From Dehalococcoidia bacterium (lineage in GTDB: Bacteria; Chloroflexota; Dehalococcoidia; CAUJGQ01), in assembly GCA_035310145.1 (NCBI GenBank), contig DATGEL010000073.1, positions 1 through 42,290 on the forward strand: a stretch of 42,290 bases of DNA, in the 5' to 3' direction. The position numbers were made by a program, and so were the translations under genes. The notes beneath the pieces were generated by a model. The model saw nothing but the letters and a program-made list of their open reading frames with translations, did no database searches and was not told the origin of the DNA. Below, in pieces: positions 1 through 8,854 of this stretch (its first letter is position 1; the number at the start of each line of letters is the position of its first letter).

Positions 1-19
1 GTCATCGGCCCCTTCCTGC

Positions 20-50
20 GCGACCGACCGTCCTCACTACGGTCGGTCGC
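20..50 (+). terminator. Intrinsic terminator of a gene left of the window
   Basis: A perfect 12-bp inverted repeat (arms 20-31 and 39-50, 7-base loop) is followed by the T-rich run TCTGTTTT at 51-58. No gene in the window ends just before it on the plus strand, so it most likely terminates a plus-strand gene lying off the left edge and insulates moaA from it. Confidence 0.85.
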
Positions 51-173
51 TCTGTTTTCCTCGTTACCCTACTGCATCGCCACGCCTCGCCTCCGTCTCA
101 TCCCTGCACCGTGCTTCCACAACTTCTGGGCACACCCCGCCACGGCCACAGTCTGCGCTACAGCGATCTACGC

Positions 174-179
174 TACAAT
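174..179 (+). promoter_or_regulatory. -10 element (TACAAT) of a leaderless moaA transcript
   Basis: TACAAT lies six bases before GTG 186. No Shine-Dalgarno sequence precedes that GTG or the adjacent ATG at 189. With transcription starting about seven bases after a -10 element, the mRNA would begin at the start codon. No good -35 hexamer is seen. The same geometry recurs at three other genes in the window. Confidence 0.6.
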
Positions 180-185
180 GATGAC

Positions 186-1196
<1,011 letters not shown>

Positions 1197-1223
1197 GCCG
1201 CGCGGGCTGGCAGACGTGGGCGC

Positions 1224-1721
1224 TCAGATCGCCTTGAACTGCTCGAATGGCTGGCGGCAGGCGCGGCAGTAGTGGATGGCGCGGCAGGGCGTCGGCCCGA
1301 AGGGCGACTCCAGCCGCGTACTGCGCCCGCCGCAGTGCGGGCACGGCGAGACCGGCCAGTCCATCAGTTGCAACGGCAGCGGCGTGGGCGGCGCGATCCC
1401 GGCTGCTCTCAGCTTCTCGCGGCCCTCTGGCGTGATGCGCTCAGAGGTCCATGCTTCGTCTCGCACAGTCGAGACGCGCACCGAGCCGCAGGCCGCCAGG
1501 GCGTCTTCGATCGCGTCACGGATCAGGTCGAGCGCCGGACAGCCGAGGAAGGTCGGCATCAGCTCCACGGTGACTTCATCGGCCGCCAGCGCCACGCGGC
1601 GAATCATGCCGAGGTCGACCACCGAGAGGGCGGGCAGCTCCGGATCGGGCACGTCGCGCAGCCGCTGCCAAATCTGCTCCTCGGCGCTGCGGACGCTCAG
1701 GTCTCGATCGTCTGCCGGCAT
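1224..1721 (-). CDS. paaD: Phenylacetyl-CoA epoxidase subunit PaaD
   Basis: Accessory subunit of the ring-1,2-epoxidase of aerobic phenylacetate degradation, thought to act in iron or iron-sulfur assembly for the complex. The 165-residue chain has an N-terminal MIP18-like (DUF59) domain with DPELPALSVVDLG at about 26-38 and the conserved Cys in FLGCPA. It has a C-terminal zinc ribbon with CPHC at about 126-129 and CRAC further on, which is the PaaD arrangement. It is the last gene of the paaABCD operon, 36 bases after paaC, and ends 27 bases from the convergent moaA stop. No paaE-like reductase follows. The ATG at 1721 is preceded by a purine-rich stretch (GGAGAGG further up, GAGTGAG closer). 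Confidence 0.93.
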   Translation of the reverse strand: MPADDRDLSVRSAEEQIWQRLRDVPDPELPALSVVDLGMIRRVALAADEVTVELMPTFLGCPALDLIRDAIEDALAACGSVRVSTVRDEAWTSERITPEGREKLRAAGIAPPTPLPLQLMDWPVSPCPHCGGRSTRLESPFGPTPCRAIHYCRACRQPFEQFKAI

Positions 1722-1757
1722 GGACGCTCACTCTGCCTCTCCGCGCCGCCGCCGCCG

Positions 1758-2564
1758 TCACCAGGTCGCGGCCGGGTCCAGGCGGTAGACGCTGGTCATG
1801 TCGTCCCACTGCTGCAGCCACTCGGGGCCATGCTCGCCGCGCCGCCCGCCCAGGGCGGAACGCGCAAGCGGGGCAAGGCCGTCGGCGGGCACGGCGATCC
1901 CGTGCCGAGCCAGCTCTGCCCCGACCTGATCCGACCAGCGCGAGCGCAAGGTCTCGCCGGACGCGCCGAGGAGACCCTCGGCAACGAGCAGCGCCTCGCC
2001 GACCACCGGTTCGAACAGGCCCGCGACACCGGTGCAGCATTCGGCCAGGGCCGCGCTCAAGCGTCCGCGCGTGGCGGCGCGCTCAGCCAGCCGCGCGATC
2101 CAGGTCGAGGTGTGCAGCAGGTGATACTTCTCCTCGCGCTGGACCTTGTCGACGGCCTCGGCAAGCGGCTGCCAGGCGGATGACGCCACGCTCTCGAGCC
2201 GCAGCGCGTCGAAGCGGTCGTAGAGATACTGCCGAACGATTGCGAAGGCCCAGCCGCGGTTCGGGCGGTGCTCGCCCGACGGCTCGTAGCGCGGGGCGGC
2301 CGCCAGCTCGAGCAGGCGGGCATGCAGGAATTCCTGGGGGCGGCGTGCGCGGTAGTCGATGTTCTGCCCGGTCAGCTCGTGCAGCAGGGCGTAGAACAGG
2401 CGCGCATGCCCGATCTCGTCGATGCCGATCGAAGAGAAGGCGAGGTCTTCTTCGAGCATCGGTGCGGCGCCGGTCCACTCGGTGTCGCGGTAGCCGATCA
2501 CCAGCTCGTCGTCGGCCATGGCGAGCAGGTAGCGTGCCAGCGCGGCCCGCGCTCGCGGCGTCAC
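1758..2564 (-). CDS. paaC: Phenylacetyl-CoA epoxidase structural subunit PaaC
   Basis: Ferritin-like structural partner of the catalytic PaaA subunit in the phenylacetyl-CoA 1,2-epoxidase complex. The 268-residue product is of normal family length and carries the ferritin-like segment SIGIDEIGHARLFYALL at about 47-63. PaaC keeps this fold but does not hold the di-iron centre in characterised complexes. The GTG start at 2564 overlaps the paaB stop by four bases (GTGA), so translation is probably coupled to paaB. Confidence 0.93.
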   Translation of the reverse strand: MTPRARAALARYLLAMADDELVIGYRDTEWTGAAPMLEEDLAFSSIGIDEIGHARLFYALLHELTGQNIDYRARRPQEFLHARLLELAAAPRYEPSGEHRPNRGWAFAIVRQYLYDRFDALRLESVASSAWQPLAEAVDKVQREEKYHLLHTSTWIARLAERAATRGRLSAALAECCTGVAGLFEPVVGEALLVAEGLLGASGETLRSRWSDQVGAELARHGIAVPADGLAPLARSALGGRRGEHGPEWLQQWDDMTSVYRLDPAATW

Positions 2565-2869
2565 GCGTCGGCCTCCGCGCCGGCGGCATCGGCCACGCGT
2601 GCCTTCAGGCGCCGGCGCTTCTCGACGTTGGCGCGGTAGTAGCGGCCGAGCCGGTAGCGATGGTCGCCGGGTGGGCGCAGCAGGTCGAGGTCGACCTCCT
2701 CGTGGATCGCCGTGCGCGGCACGACCCAGAGGCGGAAGGCGTCTTCGCGCCGCGAGAAGCTGTTGCGCGCGTACTGCAGGGCCAGCGCCGCATCAGGCGC
2801 CTCAACGCTGCCGGCGTGAATGAACGGCCCGCCGGGATCTTGCTGGCTGAAGACCTCAAAGATCGGCAT
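2561..2869 (-). CDS. paaB: Phenylacetyl-CoA epoxidase subunit PaaB
   Basis: Small subunit that bridges PaaA-PaaC heterodimers in the epoxidase. The 102-residue chain opens MPIFEVFSQ and contains the family-typical AGSVEAPDAALALQYARN and FSRREDAFRLWVVPR segments. The C-terminus is basic and Ala-rich (RRRLKARVADAAGAEADA), a little longer than the minimal family. The start ATG at 2869 lies 22 bases after the paaA stop, and the end overlaps paaC by four bases. Confidence 0.93.
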   Translation of the reverse strand: MPIFEVFSQQDPGGPFIHAGSVEAPDAALALQYARNSFSRREDAFRLWVVPRTAIHEEVDLDLLRPPGDHRYRLGRYYRANVEKRRRLKARVADAAGAEADA

Positions 2870-2891
2870 GGCGCCTCCACGCCGTCACCCG

Positions 2892-3827
2892 CTAGGCGGC
2901 CTCGCCCAGCACCGCCTCACGCAGCCAGGCGCCCTCTTCGTAGCTGAGCCGGCGGAAGGCGAGCCGTTGCGAACTGGCCGGGCCGCCGCCGTTGCCGATC
3001 TGGGCGAGCTTCGTCCAGTCCGGCTCGGTGTACTGCCAGCGCCCGCTCTCCGCGTCCTTGCGGCAGGCAGGATCGGGCACGCTCAGCCCGATTTCCCGCA
3101 TCTGCGGCACGTAGCGGTCGAGGAACTCCTGGCGCAGCTCTTCGTTCGGCTTGGCCTTGATGCGCCAGGCGAGGTCGCCGTCTTTCTCGGGCGGCGTCGG
3201 CGGGCCGTGGAACATCATCAGCGGCTCCCACCAGCGGTCGATCGCCTCCTGCAGCATCGCGCGCTGCAGCGGCGTGCCGCCGGCGAGGGTGAGGCAGATG
3301 TCTTCGCCGTGCTTCAGGTGCACCGCCTCTTCCCAGCAGATGCGCTTCATGATGCGGGCGTACGGCGCGTAGGAGCAGCGCAGCAGGCCCGACTGGCTGA
3401 GAATGGCGGCGCCGTCCACGAGCCAGGAGATCGCGCCAACGTCGCCCCAGCTCTTCGTTGGATAGTGAAAGACGTTGTGGTACTTGCTCTTGCCACCGAT
3501 CAGGTCGGCAAACATCTGGTCGCGCGGCTTGCCCAGGTCCTCGGCCACGCGGTAGATGAGCTGGGCGTGGCCAACCTCGTCCTGGATCTTGGCGCTCAGG
3601 CCCAGCTTGCGCTTGAGCGAGGGCGCCCTGGCGATCCAGTCGCGCTCGGGCAGGGCGCCCATGATCTCGCTGTTGGCGTGCATCTCGATGAAGCGGATCA
3701 GCCGCCGGCGGTACTCGTCGGGCATCCAGTCGCTGGCCTCGACCTGCCCGCCGGCCTCGATGTGGGCGCGGAACGCGGCGGTGCGCTCCGCGATCTCGCC
3801 CTCTGCTCGCGCAACTGCTGCCGTCAT
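2892..3827 (-). CDS. paaA: Phenylacetyl-CoA epoxidase catalytic subunit PaaA
   Basis: Di-iron monooxygenase subunit that converts phenylacetyl-CoA to the ring-1,2-epoxide using O2. The 311-residue product has ferritin-like helices with carboxylate and His ligands visible in IEMHANSEIMGALPERDW and AKIQDEVGHAQLIYR, and in WEEAVHLKHGEDICL further on. I start it at ATG 3827 (MTAAVARAEG), which has a GGGAG ribosome site upstream. An in-frame upstream extension to 3905 shows no family similarity. This is the first gene of paaABCD. A TACAAT -10 box sits about 39 bases before the start. Genes for phenylacetate-CoA ligase and for the later isomerase and hydratase steps are not in the window. Confidence 0.95.
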   Translation of the reverse strand: MTAAVARAEGEIAERTAAFRAHIEAGGQVEASDWMPDEYRRRLIRFIEMHANSEIMGALPERDWIARAPSLKRKLGLSAKIQDEVGHAQLIYRVAEDLGKPRDQMFADLIGGKSKYHNVFHYPTKSWGDVGAISWLVDGAAILSQSGLLRCSYAPYARIMKRICWEEAVHLKHGEDICLTLAGGTPLQRAMLQEAIDRWWEPLMMFHGPPTPPEKDGDLAWRIKAKPNEELRQEFLDRYVPQMREIGLSVPDPACRKDAESGRWQYTEPDWTKLAQIGNGGGPASSQRLAFRRLSYEEGAWLREAVLGEAA

Positions 3828-3865
3828 CGTCTTCGCTCCCGCTTGCACGGCGCTGCTTCGATGAC

Positions 3866-3871
3866 ATTGTA
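3866..3871 (-). promoter_or_regulatory. -10 element (TACAAT) of the paa operon
   Basis: Read on the minus strand, TACAAT ends 38 bases before the paaA ATG, which leaves room for a short leader with the GGGAG ribosome site. No convincing -35 hexamer is seen. TGTACG/CGTACA half-sites flank the region, but I could not tie them to a known regulator. Confidence 0.4.
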
Positions 3872-3930
3872 CGCCGTACGCCGCGCCGAACCATGCGTCG
3901 TACACCTTGCGAACGGGCGGCGGCCCGCGC

Positions 3931-4776
3931 TCAGTCGCCGTCGTGCAGGCGAGCGGCTTCCTGGCGAAGAAATGGCGGCGTCAACCGCAGCCACGTGCGC
4001 GGTGGTATGCGCTCAAGGCCGAAGGCGGCGGCCAGGCCCGCGAGCGCCACCGCGACACCGGCGATCGCATCGAAGATGAAGTGATTCGCGGTTAGGGTAA
4101 TGCCGAAGAACATCAGCACCGGCCAGACCACGGCGATGGCAAGGCCGACGCGGTTGCGCAGCGCCAGCGCCACGCCGATGCCGATCAGCAGCACCCAGCC
4201 CAGGTGCAGGCTGGGCACGGCGGCGAAGGGATTGACGAACGGCCTGAGCGACTCCGCCTGGTAGCTGACGGCGCTGTACTGGCGCATGGTGTCGTCGAAG
4301 CCGTAGTTGGGCACCGGGCCGGAGATGCCGTACTCGTGAAAGCCGGAGGCCGTCATCAGCCGCGGCGGCGCCACCGGATAGACCGCGTACAGGAAGAGCG
4401 CAATCAGCGCCGAGACGAGGAAGGCGTTGCGGATGAAGCCGTAGACGGGCCGGTGACGAAAGTAAAGCCACAAGGCGACGACGACGATCGCGGGGCCGTG
4501 CAACCAGAAGTAGACGAAGTTCCAGAGGTCGATTTGAAAGCGATCGGCGGCGATCGCGCGCTGCCAGCCCGGCTCCCAGAAGAAGCCGAGCCGCTTCTCC
4601 AGGTCCACGATGCCTCCCGCGTGGGCGAAGGCGGCCGCCGGCTCGTCGACCACGTTGCCGCGGACGAGGAAGTAGATCAGCAGGCAGCCGCCGACGATGC
4701 CGAATTCGGCAAGTCCGCGGTGTCGCGCCAGCCAGGTGAGTGGGGCGGGGCGCTCCGTTTGAAGGGCGGTCGGCAT
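3931..4776 (-). CDS. PAP2-family integral membrane phosphatase/phosphotransferase
   Basis: Predicted polytopic membrane protein of 281 residues in the PAP2 superfamily, closest in layout to the PAP2_3 (Aur1/Ipt1-like) subgroup. Several hydrophobic helices are visible. The three phosphatase signatures appear in order as YPVAPPRLM (motif 1-like), AVPSLHLGW (PSxH motif) and TANHFIFDAIAG (His and Asp of motif 3). Such enzymes hydrolyse or transfer lipid-linked or free phosphate groups at the membrane surface. The substrate here is not evident. The start ATG at 4776 has no Shine-Dalgarno sequence but has TATACT six bases upstream, indicating a leaderless mRNA. It stands alone between the paa operon and a divergent hydrolase. 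Confidence 0.85.
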   Translation of the reverse strand: MPTALQTERPAPLTWLARHRGLAEFGIVGGCLLIYFLVRGNVVDEPAAAFAHAGGIVDLEKRLGFFWEPGWQRAIAADRFQIDLWNFVYFWLHGPAIVVVALWLYFRHRPVYGFIRNAFLVSALIALFLYAVYPVAPPRLMTASGFHEYGISGPVPNYGFDDTMRQYSAVSYQAESLRPFVNPFAAVPSLHLGWVLLIGIGVALALRNRVGLAIAVVWPVLMFFGITLTANHFIFDAIAGVAVALAGLAAAFGLERIPPRTWLRLTPPFLRQEAARLHDGD

Positions 4777-4782
4777 AGATCC

Positions 4783-4788
4783 AGTATA
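4783..4788 (-). promoter_or_regulatory. -10 element (TATACT) of the leaderless PAP2 gene
   Basis: On the minus strand TATACT is followed by exactly six bases and then ATG 4776. No ribosome site and no clear -35 are seen. The geometry matches that at moaA, nfi and the CYTH-CHAD gene. Confidence 0.7.
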
Positions 4789-4861
4789 CAGGCCGCCGAG
4801 AAGGACGGAGGTGTCGGCCAGCGGACAGCGGCCGGGCAGCTTCGCCGGCGCGGCGCCGCGC

Positions 4862-4890
4862 TTGACCGCCGCCCGCCGCCTGCCTACGAT
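4862..4890 (+). promoter_or_regulatory. Promoter of the CocE hydrolase gene
   Basis: TTGACC (4862-4867), a 17-base spacer and TACGAT (4885-4890) form a good sigma-70-type promoter. The predicted start point near 4897 leaves a leader of about 26 bases carrying AGGAG before ATG 4923. Confidence 0.7.
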
Positions 4891-4922
4891 CGCGGCGCGC
4901 CAGCCGGCTCAGGAGAAGATGC

Positions 4923-6797
4923 ATGACCGCAGGCGAACGCAGCGCAACCGCAGCTCCCCCGCGGCGGGCCGGGAGCTGGCAGCAGTACGACGTGCTGGTC
5001 GAACGCGACGTGATGGTCGCGACGCGCGACGGCGTGCGTCTCGCGACCGATCTGTACTATCCCGCGCTGCACGGCGAGCGCGTCGCCGGCGCCTGGCCGG
5101 TGATCCTCGAACGCACGCCATACAACAAGCTGCGCAACGACCTGGTCGGCGTGGGCCGTTTCTTCGCGCGGCACGGCTACGCCGCGGTGATCCAGGATGT
5201 GCGCGGCCGCTTCGCCTCGGAAGGCGAGTGGTATCCCTTCGCCAACGAGGGCGAGGACGGCGTCGACACGGTGGACTGGATCGCGGCACAGCCCTGGTGT
5301 TCCGGTAAGGTCGGCACGATCGGCCTCTCCTACAGCGGCAGCGACCAGACGGCGATCGCCACGCTGGCGCCGGAGGCCCTGGCCGCGCAGTTCGTCAGCG
5401 AGGGCATGTCCAACTACCACACCAGCGCCATGCGCCAGGGCGGCGCCATGGAGCTGCGCTTTCTGATCTACGCCTTCCATATGGCGCCCTCGTCGCCGGA
5501 GGCGATGCGCGATCCGCAGCTCCGCGCCGCGCTGGAACAGGCCCGCGCCGACGTGCGCACCTGGCTGGGCAAGCTGCCCCTGCGCGAAGGCGCCTCGCCG
5601 CTGCGCTTGTTGCCCTCGTACGAGCGCTGGGTGCTGGACGTCTTGCAGCACGGCGACTACGACGACTACTGGCGCGGTCATCGCGGCTACGTGGCCGACG
5701 AGTACTACGCCCAGCACAAGGACGTGCCGGTCTGTCTGCTCAGCGGCTGGTACGACTCCTATGCGCGTGCGGTGACGGACAACTACGTCACGCTCAGCCG
5801 GCAGAAGCGCGGGCCGGTGCGGCTGATCATGGGGCCATGGGTGCACGGCGTGGCGACGATGGCGCAGTCGTTCAGCGGCAACGTCGATTTCGGCCCGGAG
5901 GCGCCGCTGGACGATTACAACGGCCTGCGCCTGCGCTGGTTCGACCGCTGGCTCAAGGACCTCGACAGCGGCGTGGAGGACGAAGCGCCGGTGCGCATCT
6001 TTGTGATGGGCGGCGGCAGCGGCCGGCGCAACGCCGAAGGCCGCCTCGACCACGGCGGTTACTGGCGAGACGAGCAGGCGTGGCCGCTCGCCCGCGCCGT
6101 GCCGACGCCGTTCTACCTGCACGCCGACGGCTCGCTTTCGACGATCCAACCGAGGGAGTCCCAGGCTTCCACTACCTTTCGCTTCAATCCGCTGGACCCG
6201 GCGCCCACGATCGGCGGCAACATTTCGGTTGGCTACGACGTGATGCCCAATGGCGCCTTCGATCAACGCGGCGCGGCGTGGGTGCTCGGCGCGAAAGACA
6301 CCCTGCCGCTGAGCGCCCGCGGCGACGTGCTCGTCTTCCAGACGGGGCCGCTGGCTGAGCCGGTCGAGGTGACCGGGCCGCTGGAGGTGAAGCTCTGGGT
6401 CTCGACCAGCGCGGTGGACACCGACTTCACCGCCAAGCTGCTCGACGTCTACCCGCCCAGCGCCGACTTTCCGGAAGGCTACGCGATGAACATCGGCGAC
6501 AGCATCGCGCGGCTGCGCTACCGCAACGGGCGCGAGCGCGGCGAGCCGGCGATGCCGGGCGAGGTCTACGCGGTCACCATCGTGCCCTATCCGACGAGCA
6601 ACGTCTTCGCCGCCGGGCACCGCATCCGACTCGACATCTCCAGCAGCAATTTTCCCCGCTTCGACGTGAACCCCAACACCGGCGAGCCGCTGGGGCGCAA
6701 TCGCCGCATCGCCATTGCCGACAACACGGTTTACCACGACACGGCGCGGCCTTCGCAGATCGTGCTGCCGATCGTGCCGCCGGCGACCGCCTCGTGA
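4923..6797 (+). CDS. CocE/NonD-family hydrolase (S15 X-Pro-peptidase fold)
   Basis: Serine hydrolase of 624 residues in the family of cocaine esterase, glutaryl-7-ACA acylase and X-Pro dipeptidyl peptidases. The N-terminal alpha/beta-hydrolase domain contains the nucleophile motif GLSYSG with Ser136, and the catalytic His is likely that in MGPWVHGV. The C-terminal half (from about 400) is the jelly-roll domain, with VTGPLEVKLWVSTSAVDTDF and RIRLDISSSNFPRFDVNPNTGE typical of the family. AGGAG precedes ATG 4923 at normal spacing. No signal peptide is visible, so it is probably cytoplasmic. The substrate (ester, amide or peptide) cannot be read from sequence. The stop overlaps the next hydrolase gene by four bases. 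Confidence 0.93.
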   Translation: MTAGERSATAAPPRRAGSWQQYDVLVERDVMVATRDGVRLATDLYYPALHGERVAGAWPVILERTPYNKLRNDLVGVGRFFARHGYAAVIQDVRGRFASEGEWYPFANEGEDGVDTVDWIAAQPWCSGKVGTIGLSYSGSDQTAIATLAPEALAAQFVSEGMSNYHTSAMRQGGAMELRFLIYAFHMAPSSPEAMRDPQLRAALEQARADVRTWLGKLPLREGASPLRLLPSYERWVLDVLQHGDYDDYWRGHRGYVADEYYAQHKDVPVCLLSGWYDSYARAVTDNYVTLSRQKRGPVRLIMGPWVHGVATMAQSFSGNVDFGPEAPLDDYNGLRLRWFDRWLKDLDSGVEDEAPVRIFVMGGGSGRRNAEGRLDHGGYWRDEQAWPLARAVPTPFYLHADGSLSTIQPRESQASTTFRFNPLDPAPTIGGNISVGYDVMPNGAFDQRGAAWVLGAKDTLPLSARGDVLVFQTGPLAEPVEVTGPLEVKLWVSTSAVDTDFTAKLLDVYPPSADFPEGYAMNIGDSIARLRYRNGRERGEPAMPGEVYAVTIVPYPTSNVFAAGHRIRLDISSSNFPRFDVNPNTGEPLGRNRRIAIADNTVYHDTARPSQIVLPIVPPATAS

Positions 6798-7438
6798 GCG
6801 ACGAGCGGCTGGCCATCGCGTCGGGCGAGCTGCAGCTTGAGGGCGTGCTGCAGCTGCCGGAGGGCGTGGGTGCGCCAATTGCCGGTGTCGTTGTCTGCCA
6901 CCCGCACCCGCTCTACGGCGGCGACATGTGGAACGACGTGGTGGAGCAGGTCTGCCGGGAGCTGCAGGCCAGCGGCCTGGCGGCGCTTCGCTTCAACTTC
7001 CGCGGCGTCGGCGGCTCGCAGGGTGAGCACGGCGCCGGTGTGGGCGAGCGCGACGACGTCTGGGCGGCACTGGACGTGCTGCGGTCGCGGGCAGAGATCG
7101 ATTCGGCCCGGCTGGGACTGGCAGGCTACTCGTTCGGCGGCGGCGTGGCCCTGAACGCGGGGCCGGCGGCCGGCGTGAAGGCGCTGGCCGCGATCTCGGC
7201 GCCGCCGCGCATGATCGACTTCACGGCCATGCGGGGCTTCGAGATCCCCGTGCTGCTGATCGCCGGCGACCGCGACGAGTTTGCGCCGGCCGACACGCTG
7301 CCGCAGCTCGCGATCGCGCTGGGCGCGAAGGCCGAAGTGACCATCGTTCCCGGCGCAGACCACTTCTGGTGGGGGCACGCGCGCGAGCTGCGAAAGGGCG
7401 TGGGTGAATTCTTCGCCCGGGCGCTGGCCGCGTCCTGA
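6794..7438 (+). CDS. Alpha/beta hydrolase (small serine hydrolase)
   Basis: A 214-residue alpha/beta hydrolase of the dienelactone-hydrolase-like group found in many bacteria. The oxyanion region VVCHPHPLYGGDM is at about 35-47. The elbow GYSFGG has nucleophile Ser113, the acid is likely in AGDRDEF, and the His is in PGADHFWWG. The GTG start at 6794 overlaps the CocE stop (GTGA), so the two hydrolases are translationally coupled and may act on the same compound class. The substrate is unknown. It converges on the GNAT gene after eight bases. Confidence 0.87.
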   Translation: MSDERLAIASGELQLEGVLQLPEGVGAPIAGVVVCHPHPLYGGDMWNDVVEQVCRELQASGLAALRFNFRGVGGSQGEHGAGVGERDDVWAALDVLRSRAEIDSARLGLAGYSFGGGVALNAGPAAGVKALAAISAPPRMIDFTAMRGFEIPVLLIAGDRDEFAPADTLPQLAIALGAKAEVTIVPGADHFWWGHARELRKGVGEFFARALAAS

Positions 7439-7446
7439 GTCGGCGT

Positions 7447-7911
7447 TCAGGCGGAAAGCCGCTTCACCATGAACACGCGGCGGTAGCCTCCGTCGAGGCG
7501 CCGATCGACCTCGACGTAGCCGAGATGGGCGTAGAGGCCGAGGTTTTCGGTCATCAGCTCGTTCGTGTAGAGGCGCAGCTCGGGCAGACGCAGACGCCGC
7601 GCCTCGGCGTCCGCGAAGTCCAGCAGGCGGCGGCCGTAGCCGCGGCCCTGCGCCTCGGGCTGGACCGCGACGTTCTCGATGAAGAGGTGGTCCGGCTCGG
7701 CGATCAGGACGATCAATCCGCGCAGCGCGTTGTCCTCCACCAACACCCAGACATGGCCGGCGGCGATCAGGGCGGCGTAGTCCGCCAGCATCGGCGCCGG
7801 GCGCACGCCCATGCGCGGCAGGTACAGCTCATAAGCCGCGGTGACGCAGGCGGCCGCGGCGACCGCGTCGTGCTGCCGCGCCGGGCGAATCGTGACTTCG
7901 GCTGCAGGCAT
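7447..7911 (-). CDS. GNAT-family N-acetyltransferase
   Basis: Acetyl-CoA-dependent acetyltransferase of 154 residues. The acetyl-CoA pyrophosphate loop is seen as VQPEAQGRGYGRRLL (Q/RxxGxG/A type) at about 85-99, followed by LRLYTNELMTENLGLYAHLGY, the usual C-terminal strand-helix. I start at ATG 7911 (MPAAEVTIRP). The upstream open extension runs into the SDR gene and lacks GNAT similarity. It follows the SDR stop by 23 bases and is probably co-transcribed with it. The acceptor substrate is unknown. Confidence 0.85.
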   Translation of the reverse strand: MPAAEVTIRPARQHDAVAAAACVTAAYELYLPRMGVRPAPMLADYAALIAAGHVWVLVEDNALRGLIVLIAEPDHLFIENVAVQPEAQGRGYGRRLLDFADAEARRLRLPELRLYTNELMTENLGLYAHLGYVEVDRRLDGGYRRVFMVKRLSA

Positions 7912-7934
7912 GGCGGCGCACTCGAGGTTCGGGC

Positions 7935-8693
7935 TCAGATATTCGACTTCGACTGGCCGCCGTCGACCACGATCGAGGCGCCGGTCACCCACTCGCCGCG
8001 CGGCGAGACGAGGAAGGCAACGACATCGCCCACGGCTTCGGGACGGCCGAAGCGGCCCATGGGGATGTTCTGAGCGACGAACTGCTTCATGCCCTCGGGG
8101 TTCGCCTGCGTGGCGCGTTCCCAGCCGCCGCCGGGAAAGATGATCGAACCGGGGGCGAGTGAGAAGACGCGGATGTTGTCCTTCGCCACCTGGTTGGAGA
8201 GCGCCTTGGCGTGGCTGGTCATCGCCGCCTTGACGGCGTTGTAGGGCATACCGCCGCCGGCCTCGCGCCCCCAGATCGAGGTGATGTGGCAGATCACGCC
8301 CCCTCCGCGCTCACGCATCAGCGGCAGCACGAGCCGCGAGGCGCGCACCGCCGCCATCAGGTTCACGTCGATCGCCCGCTGCCAGGCATCATCGTCGTCG
8401 CCCGCCACCGAGCCGCCCGCGTTGTTCACCAGGATATCGACGCCGCCAAATTGCTGCGCGGCCTCGGCCACCACGCGCTCGAGGTCGGCCGAGGCAGTGA
8501 CGTCGGCCACCACGCCGTGCGCCTTGCCGCCGGCAGCGCGGGCTTCCGCGGTGGCGCCTTCGAGCGCCTCGGCGCCGCGCGCGCAGAGCGTGACGGAGCA
8601 GCCCTCGCGCGCCAGCGAAAGCGCGATGGCCTTGCCGATGCCGCGGCTGGAACCGGTCACGATCGCCGACTTGCCGGCCAGTCCGAGATCCAT
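7935..8693 (-). CDS. SDR-family NAD(P)-dependent oxidoreductase
   Basis: Classical short-chain dehydrogenase/reductase of 252 residues. The cofactor motif TGSSRGIG is at 13-20, NNAG follows in the usual place, and the catalytic residues are in HITSIWGREAGGGMPYNAVK (Ser, then YxxxK). The C-terminus GEWVTGASIVVDGGQ is typical. CARG after the second strand hints at NADP(H) preference. It is divergent from the class II aldolase gene, with a 13-bp perfect palindrome in the shared promoter region, which suggests common control. The natural substrate is unknown. Confidence 0.9.
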   Translation of the reverse strand: MDLGLAGKSAIVTGSSRGIGKAIALSLAREGCSVTLCARGAEALEGATAEARAAGGKAHGVVADVTASADLERVVAEAAQQFGGVDILVNNAGGSVAGDDDDAWQRAIDVNLMAAVRASRLVLPLMRERGGGVICHITSIWGREAGGGMPYNAVKAAMTSHAKALSNQVAKDNIRVFSLAPGSIIFPGGGWERATQANPEGMKQFVAQNIPMGRFGRPEAVGDVVAFLVSPRGEWVTGASIVVDGGQSKSNI

Positions 8694-8745
8694 CGTCCAC
8701 CCCGTTTTCCGCCGCGCTGCCTGCCGGGCGGCCCCAGGCGGAGCT

Positions 8746-8784
8746 TACCACGCGCTCTGGAGCGGAGGGGGAGAGCGCGTGGTA
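8746..8784. promoter_or_regulatory. Perfect 13-bp inverted repeat between divergent promoters
   Basis: Arms 8746-8758 (TACCACGCGCTCT) and 8772-8784 are exact reverse complements around a 13-base spacer. No T-run follows on either side, so it does not look like a terminator. Possible -10 hexamers sit at both outer edges: TAGCAT (8783-8788, plus) and TAAGCT (8742-8747, minus). An operator for a dimeric regulator controlling both the SDR and aldolase transcription units is the simplest reading; that is inference. Confidence 0.55.
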
Positions 8785-8854
8785 GCATGGCAGCGCGCCG
8801 GCGCCGGCCTGCCGCCGGCCGCCCGTGTTCCCGTGATCAAGTGAGGGCGGTACG

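Noticed and set aside
3868-3904. TGTACG/CGTACA inverted half-sites near the paaA promoter
   Set aside because: Only six-base arms 25 bases apart, and GTAC is self-complementary, so chance matches are likely. No regulator gene is adjacent.
4884-6878. A 664-codon minus-strand open frame antisense to the CocE hydrolase
   Set aside because: The plus strand has the full CocE/NonD domain set, a promoter and a ribosome site. The antisense product shows no recognisable motif.
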